From an uncultured Mycoplasmatota bacterium (GTDB lineage Bacteria > Bacillota_I > Bacilli_A > RF39 > UBA660): DNA of 8,270 nt. Position 1 is the stretch's first letter. Each line of letters starts with the position of its first letter. Shown piece after piece: positions 1 through 5,335 of the stretch. The stretch is taken from the NCBI GenBank assembly GCA_900543825.1, contig UQSR01000018.1, forward strand, positions 1 to 8,270. The letters are read 5' to 3'. The notes beneath the pieces were generated by a model that had not been told where the DNA came from, did not search any database, and saw nothing but the letters and a program-made list of their open reading frames with translations. Both the position numbers and the translations under genes were made by a program.

Positions 1-63
1 TATTATGAAGAAGATATTTTAGAATATCGTGATGATATAGTTGGTCATTATAGAATTAGTTAG
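1..63 (+). CDS. C-terminal end of an unidentified protein (partial)
   Basis: An open frame runs in from the left edge and stops at a TAG at 61-63, giving the last 20 residues (YYEEDILEYRDDIVGHYRIS). The acidic, tyrosine-rich tail and the 32-base gap to the next start with a ribosome site suggest a real gene end, probably co-transcribed with the acetyltransferase that follows. Too little is visible to assign a family. Confidence 0.5.
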   Translation, partial: YYEEDILEYRDDIVGHYRIS

Positions 64-95
64 ATAAATAATAATTTGTAATTGTGAGGTGTATT

Positions 96-593
96 ATGAA
101 TTTTATTAAATTAAAATGTGTTAATCAGAATGTGGATTTAAATGATTATCTAAAATTATATACATATGTTAGAGAAAACATGCAGCATCCTGAATGGTTA
201 GGAACCTTTTCTATGAATGAAATAAAAGATATTTTATCACATGGTGGAAAAATATGGTTATATTATGATAATGAACATTTAGTATGCTCGATGCTTTATA
301 TTCCTTCCAATCAAAAAACATTAAATAAAAGACATATTAATACTTTAGAAAGAGAAACAGCTTCATTGGGACCGATAATGGTAAGTCCTGATTATGTAGG
401 TAATGGGTACATGTTAAAAATGTTAGAAATATTTAACGAATATTGTATTAGTATAGGAATTAAATACATATTTACCAAGGCACATAGCGAAAATCTTTTT
501 TCTATTAATAATATGTATAAGGACGGTTATAAATTAGTAGATGAATATGAGAATGAAAGAGGAAGGATGTCAGCTTTTTTAAAAGAATTATAA
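96..593 (+). CDS. GNAT-family N-acetyltransferase
   Basis: This 165-residue protein is a probable cytoplasmic acyl-CoA-dependent N-acetyltransferase. The acetyl-CoA binding motif A lies around residues 91-110 (LGPIMVSPDYVGNGYMLKML): a beta-strand, then the pyrophosphate loop YVGNGY corresponding to the family's R/Q-x-x-G-x-G/A, then a helix. Residues 120-145 (IKYIFTKAHSEN...NMYKDGYK) fit the motif-B strand and the usual 'N-x-x-S/A-x-x-x-Y-x-x-x-G-F/Y' end of the fold. The length is typical of a single GNAT domain. The frame is open from a GTG at 84, but the ATG at 96 is preferred because GAGGTG at 86-91 precedes it as a ribosome site. The substrate cannot be told from sequence. It precedes the VanZ gene by 35 bases and is probably in the same transcript. 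Confidence 0.8.
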   Translation: MNFIKLKCVNQNVDLNDYLKLYTYVRENMQHPEWLGTFSMNEIKDILSHGGKIWLYYDNEHLVCSMLYIPSNQKTLNKRHINTLERETASLGPIMVSPDYVGNGYMLKMLEIFNEYCISIGIKYIFTKAHSENLFSINNMYKDGYKLVDEYENERGRMSAFLKEL

Positions 594-628
594 TATTGAT
601 AAATTACAATTTGAAAGTGAGATGAAAT

Positions 629-1699
629 ATGAAAAAGAAGATAAATTTGATAGTTAGTATAATTACTTATTTATTGTCAGCAATAATATTAATCTATTAT
701 TTTAGTTTACAATTTAATAAACTATTCCACTTAAGCCCTAGTGGAAGAATAATATTATTATCAGCAAGTTGTTTGCTAATGTATTTAGGGGGATTCTTCT
801 TAACTAAATATGTTGATAAGAAATATAAAAAGAAAATTTTAAAAATCAATATATCAATATGGTTATTGTTATATATAATATTACTATCAACACTTACTTT
901 ATTTGATGATTATTTTTATAGAGGTAATTTTAATATATTAAACTGGAATAATGAAATATTTAAAAACTATTTATCTAATTCACTTAATCTAATTCCTTTC
1001 AAAACGATTATCTCTTATATTACAATGTTTGTTAGTGGCAATATAGCACCTTATATTTTTATTTATAATATATTAGGCAATGCTATTGCATTAATGCCTT
1101 TTGCTTTCTTCTTGCCATTATTATTTAAGAAACAAAATAATTTTAAAACTTTTCTATTAACTATGATTTGTATAGTGATAGGAATTGAATTATTACAATT
1201 TATTACTATGTCGGGATCTTGTGATATTGATGATGTAATTTTAAATGTATCTGGCTCTTTAATAATGTATGAAATATTGCATATAAAATCTATTAATGAG
1301 TTATTGAAAAATATATTTCTTTTAGAGAAAAATAAGATTAACTATAAAGATTTATTTAGGAAGATTATAATTATAGTAATACCTATTATTCTAGTCCTTG
1401 GAGTAGTATTGATAAGTGAGAAAAAATATATAAATAAAAATAATCAACCATTTACTCATTTAAAAATAATCGATAAAGTAAAAGAAGAAAATATGGCTTG
1501 TGATGAGGCTTTAGAACAATTTTATGAAGATAAGGAATATATTTATTATTTTCCTTGTATCAAAAGTAAAAATGTAATTGTTATTTATTCTAATGGTTAT
1601 CAAGAAACAGTTGCAACATCTTTAGAATATGGCGATATTACTATTGAAGATTTAGAAAGAAATAATATTGAATTTATAAAACACAAAAAAGATATGTAA
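629..1699 (+). CDS. VanZ-family membrane protein with C-terminal extracytoplasmic domain
   Basis: A 356-residue polytopic membrane protein. Hydrophobic segments lie near residues 8-26, 40-58, 74-92, 127-147, 150-166, 175-194 and 202-216, with a further one at 246-263. The VanZ signature is clear: SLNLIPFKTI (118-127), the NILGNAIALMPFAFFLPLLF block (147-166), ELLQ (187-190) and CDIDDVILNVSGSLIMYE (198-215). VanZ proteins are small membrane proteins; one confers low-level teicoplanin resistance in enterococci, but the general function is unclear. Unusually, a last membrane segment leads to a soluble domain of about 90 residues (264-356). It contains EQFYEDKEYIYYFPCIKSKN and a following strand-rich part, which I recall as a recurrent but unnamed module in Bacillota surface proteins. 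The plain VanZ domain is usually much shorter. The ribosome site is weak (GTGAG at 617-621). Confidence 0.85.
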   Translation: MKKKINLIVSIITYLLSAIILIYYFSLQFNKLFHLSPSGRIILLSASCLLMYLGGFFLTKYVDKKYKKKILKINISIWLLLYIILLSTLTLFDDYFYRGNFNILNWNNEIFKNYLSNSLNLIPFKTIISYITMFVSGNIAPYIFIYNILGNAIALMPFAFFLPLLFKKQNNFKTFLLTMICIVIGIELLQFITMSGSCDIDDVILNVSGSLIMYEILHIKSINELLKNIFLLEKNKINYKDLFRKIIIIVIPIILVLGVVLISEKKYINKNNQPFTHLKIIDKVKEENMACDEALEQFYEDKEYIYYFPCIKSKNVIVIYSNGYQETVATSLEYGDITIEDLERNNIEFIKHKKDM

Positions 1700-1773
1700 G
1701 TAATTGAAAGTGAACTAACAGTATGTTTAAATTTTAATAAGTTATTGATATATTGTTCTTGGAGAGTGATAAA

Positions 1774-2316
1774 ATGAATCAGGAAAAAATAGGTAAATTT
1801 ATTGCTGAATTAAGAAAGCAAAAAAAGTTAACTCAAGAACAACTTGCAGAAAAATTAGGCATAACAAAAAATGCTGTAAGTAAGTGGGAAAGAGGATTAG
1901 GCTTAATGGATTTATCATTATTAAAACCATTAAGTGAAATTTTAGGTGTTTCGGTTACGGAAATATTAAATGGTGAAAAAATTGATGAAGAAATTGATTT
2001 AAAGAGTGAAGAAATTTTAATTGATACACTTGATTATTCAGTTAAAGAAATTGAAAAAGTAAAAAAGAATAAGTTCTTAATTATATTATTAACGATAATT
2101 ATTACAATATTTTCAATTATTTTATTAGACACAATTCAAGCAGTAGCATTTAAAAACAGTCCAATAATAAGTTGGAGAGTTGAAGATGTAAATGATAGTG
2201 ATAGTTATGTGTATAAAGGGATTTTAATTGATACATATTATTGTGTGAAAGAACAAGATATAGTAACAGTAATACCAACATTTAAAAACACGAATTATAA
2301 TTGCCCATCAGAATAA
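1774..2316 (+). CDS. Xre-family HTH regulator with single membrane anchor
   Basis: The protein has 180 residues. Residues 6-61 form a Cro/cI-type helix-turn-helix: IGKFIAELRKQKKLTQEQLA, the recognition helix GITKNAVSKWERG, and a closing LKPLSEILGVSVTEILNGE typical of Xre proteins. A charged linker (70-100) leads to one strong transmembrane segment (about 100-119). A short outside domain follows (125-180) with the KGILIDTYYC stretch and a second Cys near the end. This layout makes it a membrane-tethered DNA-binding protein, perhaps sensing an envelope signal. The frame is open from a TTG at 1753, but the ATG at 1774 has GGAGAGTG at 1761-1768 as ribosome site. The neighbouring VanZ protein also carries an extracytoplasmic tail, so the two may act together; this is inference. 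A weak TTGAAA/TTAAAT promoter pair could sit at 1704-1732. Confidence 0.85.
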   Translation: MNQEKIGKFIAELRKQKKLTQEQLAEKLGITKNAVSKWERGLGLMDLSLLKPLSEILGVSVTEILNGEKIDEEIDLKSEEILIDTLDYSVKEIEKVKKNKFLIILLTIIITIFSIILLDTIQAVAFKNSPIISWRVEDVNDSDSYVYKGILIDTYYCVKEQDIVTVIPTFKNTNYNCPSE

Positions 2317-2357
2317 TAAATTACAAGTAATTAGTTAGATAAAAAGTAATTTAATAG

Positions 2358-2390
2358 AGATTAGTTTGAAATACAACTAATCTTTTTATT
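2358..2390 (+). terminator. Rho-independent terminator after the Xre gene
   Basis: A perfect 9-bp stem (AGATTAGTT at 2358-2366 with AACTAATCT at 2375-2383) and an 8-base loop are followed by TTTTATT. It lies 42 bases past the Xre stop codon and separates the first gene group from the collagen-like gene. Confidence 0.85.
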
Positions 2391-2395
2391 ATATA
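2366..2395 (+). promoter_or_regulatory. Possible promoter for the collagen-like gene
   Basis: TTGAAA (2366-2371) and TATATA (2390-2395) are spaced by 18 bases, and the next gene starts 60 bases later. The -35 would lie inside the terminator hairpin, and AT-rich DNA gives such matches by chance, so this is weak. Confidence 0.3.
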
Positions 2396-2454
2396 AATAT
2401 ATCTAGGTTTTAAATATTAAAACTATTGAATAAAATAAAGAAAGGAGGAAAATA

Positions 2455-2766
2455 ATGAATAATAATTGTAATGATAATTATGATAGAATAAAAAAGAAAA
2501 TAGAAGAAGAAAGAGAAAGATGTAAGTATTGTTATATCCAAGGACCAAGAGGAGCCAAAGGTGAAAGAGGAGAGAGAGGCCCCGCTACTATAAAAGTAGA
2601 AAAAGTAGAAACAATAGAACCGACATTATCAGCAGAAGTAATAAATACTGGAACAGCAGACGATGTTATGTTAGATTTTAAGATACCAAAAGGAGTACAA
2701 GAAATAGAAGGAAAGATAGGACCTCAAGGAATTCAAGGAATAAAAGGAGAAAGAGGTGAAATATGA
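2455..2766 (+). CDS. Collagen-like Gly-X-Y repeat protein, prematurely terminated
   Basis: The 103 residues begin at an ATG with an excellent ribosome site (AAAGGAGG, 2441-2448). A charged, Cys-containing head (C5, C23, C26) is followed by a first collagen run at residues 30-44 (GPR GAK GER GER GPA). A small domain follows (45-80, IKVEKVETIEPTLSAEVINT and on to DFKIPKG), of a kind typically found beside collagen repeats in Bacillota surface or exosporium-type proteins. A second collagen run occupies 86-103 (GKI GPQ GIQ GIK GER GEI). The frame then hits TGA at 2764-2766, exactly where the next Gly codon (GGA) would be, and the Gly-X-Y pattern resumes after it. It is therefore probably the front part of a larger surface protein broken by a nonsense change, although a short product could still be made. 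TGA ends no other gene in this window. Confidence 0.75.
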   Translation: MNNNCNDNYDRIKKKIEEERERCKYCYIQGPRGAKGERGERGPATIKVEKVETIEPTLSAEVINTGTADDVMLDFKIPKGVQEIEGKIGPQGIQGIKGERGEI

Positions 2767-2829
2767 CCACAAGGAGTCAAAGGTGAAAGAGGAGAGATAT
2801 TGCTATGGGAAGACACACAATCCCAATAA
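2764..2829 (+). pseudogene. Continuation of the collagen frame beyond the TGA
   Basis: Reading on in the same frame after the TGA gives PQ GVK GER GEI, which keeps perfect triplet register if the TGA stands for a former Gly. It then loses the pattern (LLWEDTQSQ) and stops at TAA 2827-2829. The register loss sits just before the start of the next ORF in another frame, so a deletion or frameshift probably lies at about 2796-2805. Confidence 0.6.
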
Positions 2830-3350
2830 CTAATGGTAAGGGAAGTATAAGACTTGTTAATGGTAATTACAAAGTATCAGCAGTAGTAGAAGGCTATGAT
2901 CCAGATTCTATAGAACCAAAAAATGTTACCATAGTAGAAGGAACTAATACCTATATTTTTACCATAAAAGCTAATGGAACATTAACCCTTCATGTAACAG
3001 ATACAGGAAACCCGCAAACGGGAGTCCAAGTAATAGGAGCTAAGTTTGTTAGAACAGATAGTACAGGAAATATCCTATCAGAAGAGATAATTACTGATAC
3101 TGATGGTAATGCTAAGTTTAGTAATATTCCGTTTACTTCATCAGGTAGTATTACGATATATTATAAACAAATAACTAGTGATGGAGGACATACTTTTGAT
3201 GATACTGTTAAATCTATAGTAATGAATGAACAAAATAAAATAGTAGAGATAACTAATCCAGAAGCTCCACTTAGGAATTTTACTTTAACCGATGCTAGTT
3301 TTCCAAATGTTGTTATTAGTGATGGTCAAATAATACTTAATGATAATTAA
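2805..3350 (+). CDS. Prealbumin-like/SpaA-like beta-sandwich surface domain (detached C-terminal part)
   Basis: The 181 residues are rich in beta strands, Gly, Thr and Asn, with no signal peptide and no membrane segment. The first 50 residues (GRHTIPITNGKGSIRLVNGN, then KVSAVVEGYDPDSIEPKNVT) and the next 95 (TLTLHVTDTGNPQTGVQVIG, TDTDGNAKFSNIPF, then ITNPEAP) look like successive prealbumin-like or carboxypeptidase-regulatory-like units, as in Bacillota adhesins. The lack of a secretion signal and the collagen-like gene ending 38 bases upstream in another frame suggest that this was the distal part of that protein. The ATG at 2805 could be used because the collagen repeat itself supplies AGAGGAGAG (2788-2796). 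The frame is otherwise closed by a TGA at 2784. The reading frame is real, but whether it is expressed alone is unclear. Confidence 0.65.
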   Translation: MGRHTIPITNGKGSIRLVNGNYKVSAVVEGYDPDSIEPKNVTIVEGTNTYIFTIKANGTLTLHVTDTGNPQTGVQVIGAKFVRTDSTGNILSEEIITDTDGNAKFSNIPFTSSGSITIYYKQITSDGGHTFDDTVKSIVMNEQNKIVEITNPEAPLRNFTLTDASFPNVVISDGQIILNDN

Positions 3351-3375
3351 AGGAGTAAGACTATTTACTTCTTTT
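3349..3375 (+). terminator. Hairpin overlapping the stop codon, possible terminator
   Basis: A 10-bp stem with one G-U pair (AAAGGAGTAA at 3349-3358 with TTACTTCTTT at 3365-3374) and a 6-base loop starts within the TAA stop of the preceding ORF. The T-run is short and partly in the stem, so termination would be moderate. Confidence 0.5.
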
Positions 3376-3378
3376 ATC

Positions 3379-3474
3379 ATGTCCACTATAAGCCTTATTC
3401 TAAGTCTTATTAGTGTTTCTTTGAGCCAATATATTGTCTCAAAGAAAGATATCAACCATATCTATTATATATAA
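3379..3474 (+). CDS. Tiny hypothetical membrane peptide (31 codons)
   Basis: An ATG at 3379 opens 31 codons that begin MSTISLILSLISVSLSQYIV, continue with SKKD, and end at TAA 3472-3474. One hydrophobic stretch (about residues 3-21) followed by Lys residues resembles small single-pass or holin-like toxic peptides in overall form, not in a recognised motif. The only good ribosome site (AAAGGAG at 3349-3355) is 23 bases from the ATG, too far for normal initiation, and no promoter is evident. It could also be the tail of a decayed gene, since the frame is open upstream to at least 3349. Confidence 0.25.
   Translation: MSTISLILSLISVSLSQYIVSKKDINHIYYI
3416..3447. repeat. Near-perfect 32-bp palindrome
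   Basis: TTTCTTTGAG (3416-3425) is matched by CTCAAAGAAA (3438-3447). The middle holds the palindrome CAATATATTG (3427-3436), flanked by one C/T mismatch, so the whole element folds into a 15-bp hairpin with one mismatch. There is no T-run on either side, so it is not a standard terminator. A shorter stem, AGATAT/ATATCT, follows directly at 3447-3463. Confidence 0.7.
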
Positions 3475-3536
3475 GCAATCACTACATACTAAAATGTTAT
3501 ATAATATAAAAAATTAAAAAAAATAAAAAGAGACAA

Positions 3537-3565
3537 TTGACACCAAACAAATAAAATGATATAAT
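3537..3565 (+). promoter_or_regulatory. Perfect consensus sigma-A promoter for the toxin-antitoxin operon
   Basis: TTGACA (3537-3542) and TATAAT (3560-3565) are separated by exactly 17 bases. Transcription would start near 3572, just before the ribosome site AGAGGAG (3576-3582) of the toxin gene. Such a strong promoter fits an autorepressed toxin-antitoxin operon. The 3351-3536 interval upstream otherwise holds only the hairpins and the tiny ORF described separately. Confidence 0.9.
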
Positions 3566-3590
3566 TAAGTTATCCAGAGGAGTTGGTTAT

Positions 3591-3959
3591 ATGCTTAGCA
3601 GTTTAGATTTAGCAGCAGTTAATTCGTTTTTGATAACCGCTCGCAAGGAAATAGATAAAAATAATGCTTATTTTGTTTATTATAGAAATGTTAAATCTGG
3701 TAATAAAGTAGTAAATGCTAGGCAAGCATTGCTTGATATTGGTATTATTAAAATTAGTGAAATATGGAATCATATAAAAGAATTACAACCAAGTGATTGT
3801 TTTAGAATAAGTAGAGATAGAGATTTCAGTAGGGATTTTAATGCGGAAATATATGAGTTTAAAAAAAATATAAATAGAAAGAATGTTTATATAAAACTTA
3901 CTATAAATGATAAAGGATTATTATGTATATCGTTTCATATAGATAATGGAGGTAACTAA
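3591..3959 (+). CDS. MqsR-like toxin (RelE-superfamily mRNA interferase)
   Basis: The protein has 122 residues. The C-terminal 80 align in pattern with E. coli MqsR: ARQALLDIG (43-51), IWNHIKELQPSDCFRI (58-73), EIYEF, and the strands VYIKLTI (99-105) and LLCISFH (110-116). From memory of MqsR, its key residues K56, Y81 and K96 would correspond to R72, Y100 and H116 here, so the tyrosine is kept and the basic positions are replaced by Arg and His. MqsR cleaves mRNA mainly at GCU sites; the specificity here is unknown. The gene comes first in the operon, as in mqsRA, and ends one base before the antitoxin start. The ATG at 3591 lies 8 bases after AGAGGAG. An N-terminal extension of about 25 residues is absent from E. 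coli MqsR. Family confidence is fairly high by pattern, but not by alignment score. Confidence 0.75.
   Translation: MLSSLDLAAVNSFLITARKEIDKNNAYFVYYRNVKSGNKVVNARQALLDIGIIKISEIWNHIKELQPSDCFRISRDRDFSRDFNAEIYEFKKNINRKNVYIKLTINDKGLLCISFHIDNGGN
3948..3953 (+). promoter_or_regulatory. Ribosome site that sets the antitoxin start
   Basis: GGAGGT lies inside the last codons of the toxin gene, 7 bases before the ATG at 3961. The earlier in-frame ATG at 3946 has no such site in front of it and overlaps the site itself, so 3961 is chosen. The tight toxin-stop/antitoxin-start junction suggests translational coupling. Confidence 0.8.
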
Positions 3960-3960
3960 A

Positions 3961-4872
3961 ATGGAAAGATTAGAATATTGTTATGAATGTAATAAAGATG
4001 TTAATCCAACTATTAAAACAGAAAAAAATAAATATACTTATCGTGGAAAAGAGTTTCTTGTAATAGAAGATGTTCATTATTGCCCTAATTGTGGTAATAT
4101 ATTAATTAATGATAATTTTGATAGTGATATGTATAAAATATATAATTGTTATTTAAATTTATTTGATTTATCGTTTGAAAAAATTAAAGAAATAAGAACA
4201 AATTTAAACTTATCACAAGAAGTATTTTCTAAAATACTTGGTTGGTCAAAGAAGAGTATTGTAAGATATGAAAATAATGATTCAGTACCACAAGGAGAAT
4301 ATCTAAATACATATATGATTCTAAATGAGAATCCTTACTATATTGTAAAACTATTAGAAAGACAAAAAAACAATTTTACTGAAGAAGAGTATTATAAAAT
4401 ACTTTCTATATTACCATTTAATAAAGAGTATAAAACAGTTAATACGATACTTTATTTATTAAAGAATAATAAGTTATGTGAAACTTCATTAATGAAACAT
4501 CTTTTTGCTGTAGATTTTTATAATTGTAAAGAAAATAAAGAAGCAATTACTAATTTAAAATATGCTCATTTACCACATGGACCAGTAGTAGATAATAGAA
4601 ACTCTTTATATAATTTTTTAATAAAGAATGATTATATAAAAATTGAAGTAAATGATATTAGTACAAACTTTACTACTGATAAAGATTTTGATAAGAAGTT
4701 ATTTACTAAGGAAGAACTTAATAATATGAAATTAATAAAAGATAAGTTTAAAGGATATTCTGCTAGTGAACTAAGTGATTGGTCACATAGTTTTAAAGGC
4801 TATATCAATACAAAAAATGGTGAAATGATTGATTATAAATATGCCGAGTATTTAGATATTGATAGTATCTAA
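3961..4872 (+). CDS. Antitoxin with YgiT/MqsA zinc finger, Xre-type HTH and Panacea (DUF4065/SocA-like) domain
   Basis: The protein has 303 residues. The N-terminal finger uses C7-x2-C10 and C41-x2-C44 (CYEC, CPNC), as in MqsA/YgiT antitoxins. An HTH follows at about 74-117 (KIKEIRTNLNLSQEVFSKIL, GWSKKSIVRYENN). The C-terminal part from about 155 to 300 is a Panacea domain: NTILYLLKNNKLCETSLMKH, LFAVDFYNCKENKEAITNLK and YAHLPHGPV at 201-209. Panacea-domain proteins are known as antitoxins that pair with many unrelated toxins and also occur as SocA-type adaptors. Here the partner is the MqsR-like protein encoded one base upstream. The HTH probably represses the shared promoter at 3537. A single protein therefore carries two modules, each of which can neutralise toxins in other systems. 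Which one binds this toxin cannot be read from sequence. Confidence 0.9.
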   Translation: MERLEYCYECNKDVNPTIKTEKNKYTYRGKEFLVIEDVHYCPNCGNILINDNFDSDMYKIYNCYLNLFDLSFEKIKEIRTNLNLSQEVFSKILGWSKKSIVRYENNDSVPQGEYLNTYMILNENPYYIVKLLERQKNNFTEEEYYKILSILPFNKEYKTVNTILYLLKNNKLCETSLMKHLFAVDFYNCKENKEAITNLKYAHLPHGPVVDNRNSLYNFLIKNDYIKIEVNDISTNFTTDKDFDKKLFTKEELNNMKLIKDKFKGYSASELSDWSHSFKGYINTKNGEMIDYKYAEYLDIDSI

Positions 4873-4882
4873 AGAATGATAA

Positions 4883-4906
4883 GTAATTATAATTTGGTAT
4901 AATTAC
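4883..4906 (+). terminator. Inverted repeat after the antitoxin gene
   Basis: A perfect 9-bp stem (GTAATTATA at 4883-4891 with TATAATTAC at 4898-4906) has a 6-base loop and lies 10 bases after the antitoxin stop. The stem is AT-rich and no T-run follows, so terminator function is uncertain; it may instead protect the 3' end. I see nothing definite between 4907 and 4967. Confidence 0.4.
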
Positions 4907-4967
4907 ATAGAGTTAAACTTAAAAAGACAACTGTTCAAAATTTCCGAATAGTCGAATCGAAATATAC

Positions 4968-5015
4968 TTGACAGTAAAATTAAATAATTAGAATTATAGA
5001 AAAAGGTGGTATACT
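4968..5015 (+). promoter_or_regulatory. Promoter region of the putative RNA antitoxin
   Basis: Two overlapping solutions exist. TTGACA at 4968-4973 is a perfect -35, but its best -10 (TAGAAT, 4989-4994) is only 15 bases away. Alternatively, TATACT at 5010-5015 is preceded by TG in extended -10 position (TGG, 5007-5009), with TTAGAA (4988-4993) 16 bases upstream. Either would start transcription just ahead of the pseudoknot unit. Confidence 0.55.
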
Positions 5016-5043
5016 GGTATTAAATTAGAAAAATATACTACCT
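5004..5043. repeat. Inverted repeat between promoter and pseudoknot unit
   Basis: AGGTGGTATA (5004-5013) pairs with TATACTACCT (5034-5043) over 10 positions with one G-U. The left arm overlaps the extended -10 element and the right arm abuts the first GAAAATGTT. It is either an operator-like element or a 5' hairpin of the RNA, depending on which promoter is used. Confidence 0.5.
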
Positions 5044-5100
5044 GAAAATGTTCTCGCTCCTGGATGGTGCGAGTAATAAGTTATCCCGAACGAAAATGTT
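5044..5100 (+). ncRNA. Putative type III antitoxin RNA: 48-nt pseudoknot unit
   Basis: GAAAATGTT occurs at 5044-5052 and again at 5092-5100, defining a 48-nt period. Inside the unit, CTCGC (5053-5057) pairs with GCGAG (5069-5073). The hairpin loop GGATGG (5062-5067) can pair with TTATCC (5081-5086), including two G-U pairs. That is the topology of an H-type pseudoknot. GTTC (5050-5053) and GAAC (5088-5091) can also close the unit. Type III antitoxins are tandem RNA repeats of about 35-50 nt that fold as pseudoknots and are cut by their toxin in A-rich boundary motifs such as AAAAU/G. The order of promoter, repeat, terminator and toxin-like ORF here is the same. Only one full unit plus a partial copy is present, fewer than the usual two or more. 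Assignment is by structure and context, not by a recognised sequence family. Confidence 0.55.
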
Positions 5101-5101
5101 T

Positions 5102-5135
5102 GAAAACTCTTACTTTAAAGTAGAGTTTTCTTTTA
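5102..5135 (+). terminator. Rho-independent terminator between RNA unit and toxin remnant
   Basis: GAAAACTC (5102-5109) pairs perfectly with GAGTTTTC (5123-5130). After one bulged T the stem continues TACT/AGTA around a TTAA loop, and TTTT follows at 5131-5134. In type III toxin-antitoxin loci a terminator in this position makes antitoxin RNA in excess and lets limited read-through express the toxin. Confidence 0.85.
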
Positions 5136-5170
5136 GTTTATGGTAAAATTGTACTAAGAAGGTTGATAAA

Positions 5171-5335
5171 ATGAAAGTACAAAATGGCTATATATATCAT
5201 ATTAAAGATGAGTTTTTTAATAAAATAAACGATAAAAGTTTAATGACAAATCATGAAAATGGTCATGCTAGACCAACATATTTTACCAAAATACATACTT
5301 TCATAACTACAATACTCTTAATCAAAATAATATAG
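5171..5335 (+). pseudogene. Truncated type III (CptN/ToxN-like) toxin gene
   Basis: An ATG at 5171 with a weak ribosome site (AAGG, 5159-5162) opens a frame that starts MKVQNGYIYHIKDEFFNKIN and continues through ENGHARPTYF near residues 34-43. This resembles the N-terminus of the roughly 150-170-residue toxins that I associate with CptN/ToxN-type type III systems (short N-terminal strand, 'YIYxIKDEFF', and a conserved RPTY/RPHY before the core). After about residue 44 the sequence no longer looks like that family, and the frame ends at TAG 5333-5335 after 54 codons, so most of the nuclease is missing. Its place behind a pseudoknot RNA and terminator supports the assignment independently. The family call is from memory and moderate; that the gene is broken is likely if the call is right. 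A short intact gene of unknown kind is the alternative. Confidence 0.5.

Noticed and set aside
84..96. GTG start at 84 for the acetyltransferase
   Set aside because: The GTG overlaps the ribosome site GAGGTG that serves the ATG at 96.
1753..1774. TTG start at 1753 for the Xre regulator
   Set aside because: There is no ribosome site before it. The ATG at 1774 has GGAGAGTG at good spacing and gives the normal Xre N-terminus.
2764..2766. TGA read as an amino acid (alternative genetic code)
   Set aside because: All tryptophans in the recognisable proteins use TGG. No conserved protein requires TGA to be read through, and the collagen frame breaks again shortly after.
3416..3447. Terminator or dif-like recombination site
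   Set aside because: There is no T-run on either strand, and the sequence does not match the dif core that I know. It is kept only as an unexplained palindrome.
3946..3961. ATG at 3946 for the antitoxin
   Set aside because: It has no upstream ribosome site and overlaps the GGAGGT that serves the ATG at 3961.
5044..5100. CRISPR repeat pair
   Set aside because: Only two 9-base copies, 48 bases apart, with an internally structured middle and no cas genes nearby.
5004..5135. T-box or metabolite riboswitch upstream of a gene
   Set aside because: The GGTGG resembles a T-box fragment, but the T-box consensus and specifier region are absent, and no riboswitch core I know matches. The following gene is a broken toxin-like ORF, not a biosynthetic gene.
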